Origin: Daucus carota subsp. sativus
Lineage: Eukaryota; Streptophyta; Magnoliopsida; Apiales; Apiaceae
Length of the DNA: 64,000 nt
Assembly (NCBI RefSeq): GCF_001625215.2
Contig: NC_030383.2
Span: 46,310,380-46,374,379 of the forward strand
Reading direction: 5' to 3'
Of the stretch, positions 55,807-64,000 are shown piece by piece; position 1 is the stretch's first letter; each line of letters begins with the position of its first letter. The translations under genes were made by a program, and so were the position numbers. Below the pieces are notes generated by a model. It did no database searches. It was given only the letters and a program-made list of their open reading frames with translations, and was not told the DNA's origin.

Positions 55807-56509
55807 TACGAATAGTTTACTACTCAAAAGCTTGAGAAGTGGATAATGCAATCACACATACGGTCAGAATTTTATAAACCTGAAGGAAACAGGTTTGAGT
55901 CGGTATCCGTTTAAGTTCAGGCTATAGCAAAATGTAGGAAACGAGGGAGTACAGGTGTAGAAGTTGAATAAACACAACTACGCTCAATCCCTACCATCAT
56001 TGTCTTTCAATATGCATACCAATCAATCAGTTCACACTTTACCATAGAACTTTTATCGAACAAAGTACCCCACCCCAGCCCCTCTAAAGTTAATTTACTC
56101 TCCCTGTACACAGCCCTAATCAAACTCAAACATTACAAACAAGGGAGAAAGAAATAAAGTGAAAACAGAGGCAACCCAACATACGATCACACAACTCCTG
56201 CCAGAGGAAGAAATATCTATACATGCCCAATGAAGGAAACTTCCCAGCCCTGCCTGAATCCAACATATAATAACCCACCAACCGATCTAACCTTGGGCTC
56301 CCCGATCTAACCTTGGGTTCTGTTAAGACAACTGAAACTGCTATTGTACAGGTCTCAACAGAGGATTCACGAAGCACAATTGCAACCATACCATACAAAC
56401 ATTTAGTTAATGTCTGCAATTGGCATAGGACTGATAGGAGTGAGGAAGGCATGGGCCAAGGGCAAACTTTAGTATTCACCCCATAAAACCAAGTGCCTAA
56501 TGAGTATGA
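55807..56509. other. spacer and AUG5 3' UTR
   Basis: The stretch from about 56100 to 56509 is probably the 3' UTR of the minus-strand AUG5 gene. It contains a short duplication (CCGATCTAACCTTGGG twice at 56281-56316). Nothing else seen. Confidence 0.4.
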
Positions 56510-59500
56510 TCATAGGAGTTCCTTGTCATAAAATGTAAGAAGCTGCTTCACATGGTTATGCCAAGCGGCAACATTTTGTCCATCAACAGTAATCCAGTCA
56601 ACAACAGTTGACGCTGGTTGTTCCCACCATTCATCAAGCTGCCAAAAGAATTTCAACAAAAAGAAATGAATGACGTGGGAAGAAAAGATGCAAGTAATTT
56701 GTTTGCTCAAAAAAAAAAGAAAGATATGCTAGGGCCATGTTATAGCTTTTATTGACAAAATAAGAAGAAGAAATCAATCTCTCAGTACCCTGCTTAATGG
56801 AGCAGCCAGAGTATATACAATAAAATAAAACAGAACCAGCCAGATAAGAAGCAGGAAATTCGAAACATATATTGACGGTTTTTAACATGGGTACCCACAT
56901 CTGTAAACAAGTAGCCCCAGCATGGATGACTTGACAGACGACATAATGTTGCAAGGATAACAAGATTCTAGGCACTAAACCATATACTTAAAGGATAGTG
57001 TAGACAACACTGGCAGTAAATTATTGACTACTTACCAACCCCCCTATATATTTGCAATCTTCCTGGCATTTCTGAGCATTTATAACTCCAGTCTTCAGTT
57101 CATTTAACCATTTCTCTGTAACAGTTTTCTCTTGTTCTGCAGCCAAATTCAGGCAAAAGCTTGTTGTCCTGTCAGATGCAGTATACCAAGCATATTGTGT
57201 TATTCCACTTCATCAAGTTTGCATGACAAAACATAGAATAGATAGAGAGATTGTGATTAAAAAAGATTAAGGACTCATTTTTTTACTATCTTGGCCAAAT
57301 AATAGTGTAAACATGTAAGAAACTGAGGCAGTTTGCTGGCCATGCAGCGTATACACAGTATGGCCTGGCAAAACTCAGGCCTTTTGTTGTTTTAGATCTC
57401 AAACCCAAATTTATAGGTTCACAAAGGATTAAATCATACAATCCATCTGTAATTTTGCTATCTAGTTCAGGATTATATAGTAATGGGTTGAAATAGGTAA
57501 ACACTATACAATGCCACTGCCATATGATGGGGGTTAGTTAAATGGCTTACTGTTGAACAAGGGAAAGAAGAATAAGGAAAAAAAATGGAGAACTGTTGTT
57601 TTATAATGTCCAGCAATAAAAGAAAAAGAACAAGTTGAACCGCACCTTTCATACTCTTGCTGCACATGATAAGCGTGATTAAGTATTGAATGACCACTTT
57701 CAACCAAATCTCGACGTATGTGTACCAAATTAATTGCTTTTGCCAGGTCCTCCAGCACACAAGCCTCTGACCCGCGAAGTTTTAAGCAGAACTCCATTGA
57801 TTCTAAAATAGATGCTAATCCAGCATCTTCCAAACCTAAAACAATACAAGGCAGTTGCATAAACCATGTTTTAAAAACAAATTTGGGGGGCAGTAGTACT
57901 ATATATCAGAAATACTAAAAACAATATATAGGACATTACTATGACAAGCTCAATGCAGACAATAAGGGCACCACATGTAACTCCTAATATTTCCATTCCA
58001 TATAGAACAAGCAATATAACAAGAGCGCGCACGATGATGACAAGCATAATAAAAAAATCTGAGGTAAAACTAAAACTGACTGTAACGTGCTGCATATAAA
58101 TTTGTTTAAGAATGACAACACAAAATAAACTGGGGAATAACCCATTCCCTTAAAAGTAAAATTTTATTTAGCGCTCGTTTGGTTGGGTGGTATCAAGAAT
58201 CAGGTATGGGTTATTAAACCCACCGAATTCATACCTCATGTTTGGTTGAAAATTTTCTACTCATACAAATACCTCAAACCCCCAAGGAATGAGCATTTGA
58301 AACCCAAGGGGTAGGTGGGTATGAGAAGGTGGTATGGGTATCATTTTTTATGTTACTTTTTTATTCTTCCAAAAAATATTTATATGTACAAATAAATGTC
58401 ATTATTAACAAAAAAAATTAAATTTTTTTATATAATATAATAATTTAATTTAGTCAATAACATACTATACTGTGATAAGCAAACATGGGTATAATTTGGT
58501 TATATTTTTTTTTGGTTTGGTCATGTTTGTTGGTCATCCCTAAATTACCCTTACTTAGAAAAGAAAAAGAAAAAATCCAACTTAAAAAAACTCTCATTAT
58601 ACCTACAAGTCTACAACACGTGTAGTTCTCTTACTCTTACATCATTAAAAAGTTTTAAACAGTTTCAAAGACTAAAAAATACTTGTGATGTCCTACAAGA
58701 CAAAAACTCCAACATTATCCTTTCGAATATAATTTAATTGGGTCATGTTCAAAAGAGAACCATTAGACAGAGAACCCTTACCTTATTTCTAGTATTAGTT
58801 ACGGTTCTGCAACAGAACTGCAAATGAAAAAAATGTCTTATTTATGTATTATATTTTGAAATTACTTCTGAACACACACAACGATGCAAAAAAAACATGT
58901 ATTTAGATTTAAAACCTGAAAATCTATGTAAAATATAGGGTTCCGCAGCAGTACCTTAGTGGTTCTATGGTTCTATTTTAAGCATTAGTTCTGTCTTAAA
59001 CACTAATATCTTCTACTCCAAAACAAACAGGAATTTATCATGTAACTGATACAAAATAAACAACATTCTTTTCTTATAATCTAGAAAATAAACATTCTAT
59101 TCTTATAATTTATAATTAGTTAAAAGATAACAAATAAATAAAAAAGTAAAACTACTATCAATAACATAAATTAATATTTAAAAAAACTGATAAATAGATT
59201 GTTAAAATATATATTATTTATATTACCTACTTATAATATAGAAATAAATATTGTAAAAGTTAATTCTCTAAAAGAAAACTTAATCAATTTGTCAATAATA
59301 TTTTATCAAATTTCAATACATTACCATATAATTTTCCATATAAAAAAGAATATAATGAAGTTAAAAATATAATTATAAATATAAAATTTTGAATATCTTT
59401 TTCAAGAAACAAATATAAACAATTATATAATAAAAAGAGACAAACCAACATGTCTCTTCTTTATTATAACGTGTTCCACTCAAAAACAAACACGAACCAT

Positions 59501-62500
59501 AATATAACTCTTCTTAATTCTAAAATACAAACACGAATCATCATGTAAACCTTATTAACTCTAACTAGCGTTGTGTACTCCAAGACAAACCGGAAGCGAT
59601 AAATTATACTCCCTCCGTCCCCCTCAATTGTTTACATTGGAGGGGGACACGGAGACCAAGACAATGTATAAAAAATGAGTAAAATTAGATGAAAAGTGGG
59701 TAAAGTGGTGGGACCTATCAATATTTAATAATAGATTTGAGATAGTGGAGGAAAGTAGTGGGTGTAATAGTAGTTTTTATTGTTAAATATGAGATAGTAG
59801 GGGAAGATAGTGGGTGTAATGATGAGAAAAACTTACCATTTATAGTAACGTAAAGAAATGAGAGGGACATCTCAAAATAGTAACTGTAAAGAAATGAGAG
59901 GGACAGAGGCAGTATCTTTTTTCTTACAAATGAAGATTTACGAAATATGAAAAATATTAATATTAATTGAAATACACATCATAACATATTAATATTAGAA
60001 AAACATTTACTGATAGATAATAAGAATATTTATGTTCATACTACCGATTTATAATATTAAAAGAATTGTAAAAGCAATTTTCAAGAGAAATATAATTTAA
60101 TTAAACTTCAATTCATTTATACTAAAACACTAATAAAATAATGTTAAAATCTACAATACAAATAATAAATTTTGAATTATATACTCCCATAGGCTAGTAA
60201 TATTTTAAATTGAACAGATTCACTCCAACACTCAACCAAACACGTGATATCGGAAATGATACCTTAACCCCATACTACCCTAACCTGATTCCTCATTCCG
60301 ACCCCATACCACTCCGCGAACCAAACGCCCCCTTGGAGGCCTACTAACCTAAAACACTTCTTGATTAATGGTTTAATATTGTTTCCACCCCACTGAAATA
60401 GTCTAATGGTCATGGTAAAACTCTCTTACAAGGAAAAAAGAAGAGTTCGGGATTAAAGCTTAGCTGTCGATCAGGAAAATTAAAACTTCTTTAGTGAATT
60501 TGTCATATTAGACGAGCGTACATGTAACATAACCTGTATTTTGAACCCCCGTGTGGGACAGAACCAAGAGAAAAAGATAAACAGAACTACAACAAACAAA
60601 TCTGATTAAATTACCTAGCAAAAGAATTCAGATTAAATCCAACTCAAACATATAGCACATTCTAAATTATTAATAGAACAAACCTGCAGGGTATTGAAGA
60701 GCAGCAGAAACACGGCATATGGAGGGAATGGCAGATGGATCTCTAGCACCAGCCCTTGCAGTCAACACAACAGCATTTTTTTCAGCAACAGCAACTGCTT
60801 CTGGGCCTGTGGATCCACTGGCACCCATGGACTCCAAGAGTGCCTGGTAATATCTTTACATTTTTAGCTCTTTTAAAAGTGCAATAGGTTTTAAGCTCTT
60901 TCGAGAGTGAAAAACTGTTTTATTACAAAAACGCTAATTTCATGCCCAATTGGGTATGTGATAAGAGAATCAGAACAGGCCAAGTTTAACACAAAAAATA
61001 TCCTGTAATTATTACCTTTAGTGCACAATAATTACAAGAAACAATTTCCATACATATTCCATTTACCTGTGGGGTCGAGGGAAGCATATATAAGCTGTTA
61101 TCTGGACTTTGGTAGAAAGCTGACACTTCTCTTTCAATAAGATCTTTGGCATCATTTGATATGTTCATCACAACAGTACATGCTGGAACTATGGTGTCTG
61201 ATGCATACTCTCTTGCAGCTAATGGCTGCTGACTCCAAAAGTTTGCAGCATCCTACAATGGAACCAAAAAAAAACATTGCATGAAGCAGTGAGCATCTCA
61301 GAAGCAAGGCTTCATCAGTGCATATGCCATGGGCCCATGGTTGAAAGAATCATTAATAACTGAATGCTACATATAGCACGGTGATAGTCATATATACATT
61401 GGTGCCCCTTCTTCGAGCAGTGTTTGTGTGTGGAGTCGCAATAAATGTCGCGTTACAACTTAAATGTGTCTGTTTACGTAAATATCACACATTATAAAGA
61501 TCAGTTATACTTGACTGACAACTATAGTTTTAAAACATCAAATCTTATATATATTCACTTCCATGACAGAAATCGCATAACTGCTTTTTCACATGACAGT
61601 TCAAGAAATATTTATGGAAAATTGGTCTTACCATGTTTGCCTTAAGTAGAGCTGTATAAATGGACTCAAGCTCCAATCTACGAGCATCAAATTCTTCAAT
61701 CTTTTTCCACTTCTTTCTCAAAGAATCTTCAGCTTCCTTCCTCTCAGCACATAATTTGTTCAAACGTTGCACTTCAGATATCAATGTATTCAAGCTAGCC
61801 CTTAAACCAGCTGTTTCCCTTTCCTTGGACCAAACTTCTAACTGCTTCAAAAAAAAGAATTTTCATGTAAAATAGAAAAGATTAATTTAAACAAATACAT
61901 GCATATATCCCAAAAAAATTATACATAACATGATATCTTCTTGCTGTGTAATACTTGTCGTTTTACAGAATGGATAGTTTCAATCTGCAAGCTTACATTG
62001 ATGACTGTGAAATGAATATACACTAACAAGACAAAAGAAAGATCCTGGCTACATAATCAAAAGCACCATATAATAGTCAAATAAGCAGTGTAACTGACAA
62101 ACAGTAAAATATTAGATAAATGATAAATCCAAACAGACTATTAGATAAATGATCTTTGTGTGTGTATGTGTTTATGTATGCATAAGTTGATTAAAACTGA
62201 AATATACATGTAGTATTATCTGTTTATATATTGGTAGAGTTAATGTGTTAATGTGTGTACATGAAAGGGGGAAAAAATATTTTTGTAATTCAACATATCT
62301 ATTTTCTGATTGATATACATATGAGAACTGGAGTGTTAAAATTTGTTATAGGAAACCACGTGTATAAGATATATATTATTATTTTCTTAATTATAGCAAC
62401 TAGTCGGCTAGTCAACAAGCTGGACCTCTATTGACTCGACTCGACTTATCGACGTGACAACCATGCGTCCTTTAGACCTTTGCAATACTCATGTAAAATT

Positions 62501-63787
62501 CAAAAACAGATCAACTCTGAGAGCTGCATTTGAACAACAAATATGCATTCTGCTTGATCGAGTATACTGAGAATTGATATGCTTGTGTTGCACATTTTAA
62601 TCCCATATATTTGAAACAGTAAAAACTAAAGATACATTCTGCTGCTTACAGCCTATTTAAATCAGCTAACCCAACTCTCGTACACCAGAAAGCAATTCCA
62701 TTTCTGTATCAAATAGTATATATATTGACCAAGGAATATATAAGTATGATGCCAGAAGAATATACAATCAAGTGCCCGAACTCCAAAGTGATAGAGTAAT
62801 TGATCCTAGGCTTCAGATTCTAGCAAACACGAGATGCATATAAATTCCGAAAAACTTTAAGTGTTAGTCTTTACTCTTTAGTCTTTAGTTAACCTCGTAC
62901 AGTTCCCATGTGCATCCGTTACAGAAGCAGCTTCATTAGTCCTTAAAAGATACATATAAGTTGTTTTAAAACTGAATGCGATCATAAATGTCATTTTGTG
63001 TCTTATGACTACTGATTTTTTCCAAACATAATAAAGAAGCAAAGGACACAAGAATGACTGATTCATCATTCACAACATCATCCTAAACAAATTTGCTAAA
63101 AAAAATATTACCTCTAATTGCCTAAGACTACTCATGTTTTGAGATGTGCCTCCAATGACAGTGTGAGAAGAAACGACATCATTACTTCCTAGCAATCGCT
63201 TCAAAAGCTTTTGACACATGCTTCTAGCTTCTGCAGCTTTGTTTAGTGAATCTTCAGTAGCCACAAACTGCTGCACGTGGGCTTTCTGTAAAAAATAATC
63301 TTTTCAATTGTGAGAATCAAATTACATCGACTGTTGGGTATTTTTATTTTCATATATTTTTTAATTTTTTTATTTTGTTTTGTTTTTTTTTTGGGGGGGA
63401 GGGGGGGGGGGGCCTTAAGAACACAATTTCAACATAGACAAGCTCCCAGAGTTAGCATGTACATATTTAGACCTAAAACTTGAAAACAAAAACTGTTGAA
63501 TAAATTTTTTTTTAATTAATATGAAAGGTTTGACAATCCTTAAAGCGAAGTAGCTGAAAGAATTCTTTACCAATTTTACAGGCCTGACAAACTAGATGCA
63601 GAAAAAGATTATGTGAAGGTAAAGACAGGATACCTGTCTTTCAAGAAGTTGATTTTGGGTCCCTCTTAAAGGCACATCACCCCCAATGTTTCCGTTTCCG
63701 TTTCCGTTTCCATAAAGCTGATATTGTAGGGGCGAGCTTATATCAGAAGAAGAAGCATCCATGACTCTATTATTTTCATATTTGTAC
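56510..63787 (-). CDS. AUG5: AUGMIN subunit 5 (HAUS5-like), 3' eight exons, 5' end outside window
   Basis: Exons in gene order: 63634-63787, 63112-63285, 61632-61841, 61067-61252, 60684-60843, 57646-57835, 57036-57168, 56510-56638; all GT-AG and frame-consistent, encoding the last 444 residues. Augmin recruits gamma-tubulin to existing microtubules and is needed for spindle and phragmoplast arrays. Seen: coiled-coil-like [17 protein letters not shown] and [12 protein letters not shown], then [39 protein letters not shown] and the C-terminal [20 protein letters not shown], matching the plant AUG5 order as recalled. Family members are about 800 residues, so roughly the first 350 lie beyond the right edge. 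The 2.85-kb intron 57836-60683 is enlarged by transposons. Confidence 0.9.
58741..58990. repeat. dispersed repeat related to 47520-47830
   Basis: GGTTCTGCAACAG and GGTTCCGCAGCAG with flanking GGTTCT motifs in inverted and direct order. A family member of the repeat in the F-box gene intron. Confidence 0.35.
59609..59912. mobile_element. Stowaway MITE inside the AUG5 intron element
   Basis: CTCCCTCCGTCCCCCTC at the left and GAGAGGGACAGAGGCAG at the right, flanked by TA (59607-59608, 59913-59914). 304 bp, with an internal partial duplication of the GTAAAGAAATGAGAGGGACA end (59851-59870, 59886-59904). Confidence 0.7.
63359..63413. repeat. T-run and G-run low-complexity tract
   Basis: T-rich DNA followed by an almost pure G run (about 22 of 24 bases) in an AUG5 intron. 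Such runs are assembly-sensitive. Confidence 0.8.
63691..63714 (-). repeat. in-frame hexanucleotide repeat (GGAAAC) coding Gly-Asn
   Basis: TTTCCG units repeat four times on the plus strand within AUG5 exon 63634-63787, coding for GNGNGNGN. The six-base unit keeps the frame whatever the copy number. Confidence 0.9.
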
Positions 63788-64000
63788 CTGGTAAGGAACA
63801 AAAAATTACCAACCAATTGAAGTGTATCCTTTCTTTGAGGGCTATGTACACTTGTAACAAAAAAACTATCCACTGATTGAGAAATATATTCCGAGGAGAC
63901 CAAAGTGGAAAAACATGAATGAAGGCTAGAAAAGCAAAAGATGAACTTCAGACCTAAAATAGAACAGTGACAGTGAATAAAGTGGTTGTAGGAAGACTTA

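Larger units (their letters stand above)
58170..60334. mobile_element. 2.2-kb terminal-inverted-repeat element in an AUG5 intron
   Basis: GCTCGTTTGGTTGGGTGGTA at the left matches, inverted, TACCACTCCGCGAACCAAAC at the right; inner similarity (ATACC, AATCAGGTTAGGG-like) extends about 100 bp. The interior is AT-rich without a transposase frame, contains the Stowaway at 59609 and the repeat at 58741-58990. No clear target duplication. Confidence 0.5.

Overview
The window is nuclear DNA of a flowering plant, most likely a eudicot. Its genes are split by short GT-AG introns in AT-rich DNA and belong to plant families: plant serpins, cytosolic sulfotransferases, an Ole e 1/proline-rich cell-wall protein, F-box/FBD and AUGMIN subunit 5. 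Spacers are packed with plant transposons: Stowaway MITEs with TA target duplications, hAT and PIF/Harbinger-type elements, Helitron ends, a TRIM and LINE remnants. A plastid trnK fragment also sits in the nuclear sequence. No organellar, bacterial or viral replicon is present, and the species cannot be fixed from the sequence alone.

Layout. 1-1.2 kb: possible 5' UTR of a minus-strand gene running off the left edge, then a TRIM-like element and a small foldback MITE. 2.3-17.8 kb: minus-strand serpin cluster. Three near-identical two-exon units lie at 3.3-4.8 (A, intact), 7.3-9.0 (B, broken by indels) and 11.6-13.3 kb (C, intact). An exon-1 relic split by a MITE (E, 15.5-16.0) and a diverged intact copy (D, 16.5-17.8) follow. 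Each of A, B and C carries the same Helitron 3' end downstream, and a separate Helitron with a replication-protein-A-like fragment (9.5-10.7) lies between B and C. 18.8-19.8: hAT relic with a perfect 8-bp duplication. 20.2-21.2: Ole e 1/extensin-like secreted protein. 22.9-23.1: SINE-like repeat. 24.0-27.2: two tandem intronless sulfotransferases. 28.4-29.2: two abutting MITEs. 29.3-33.0: seven-exon dienelactone hydrolase. 33.4-33.8: 5'-truncated LINE. 35.6-37.6: seven-exon NEPRO-like gene. 38-43.7: mostly unassigned, with weak coding-like fragments. 43.8-49.1: F-box/FBD gene whose introns hold a hAT MITE, a plastid trnK fragment and a Stowaway. 49.1-56.1: MITEs, a nested Stowaway pair and a poly(A)-tailed retrocopy. 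56.5-63.8: the 3' eight exons of AUGMIN subunit 5, whose 5' end lies past the right edge.

The genes do not form a pathway. Two local families (serpins, sulfotransferases) arose by tandem duplication. The serpins are the most interesting because their reactive-centre loops differ between otherwise similar copies. The other genes are single and act independently in cell wall, hydrolase metabolism, nucleolus, ubiquitin ligase and mitotic microtubule nucleation.

Gene models come from reading splice sites and protein similarity by eye. Intron boundaries were checked for frame continuity, but no database search or transcript data were available.
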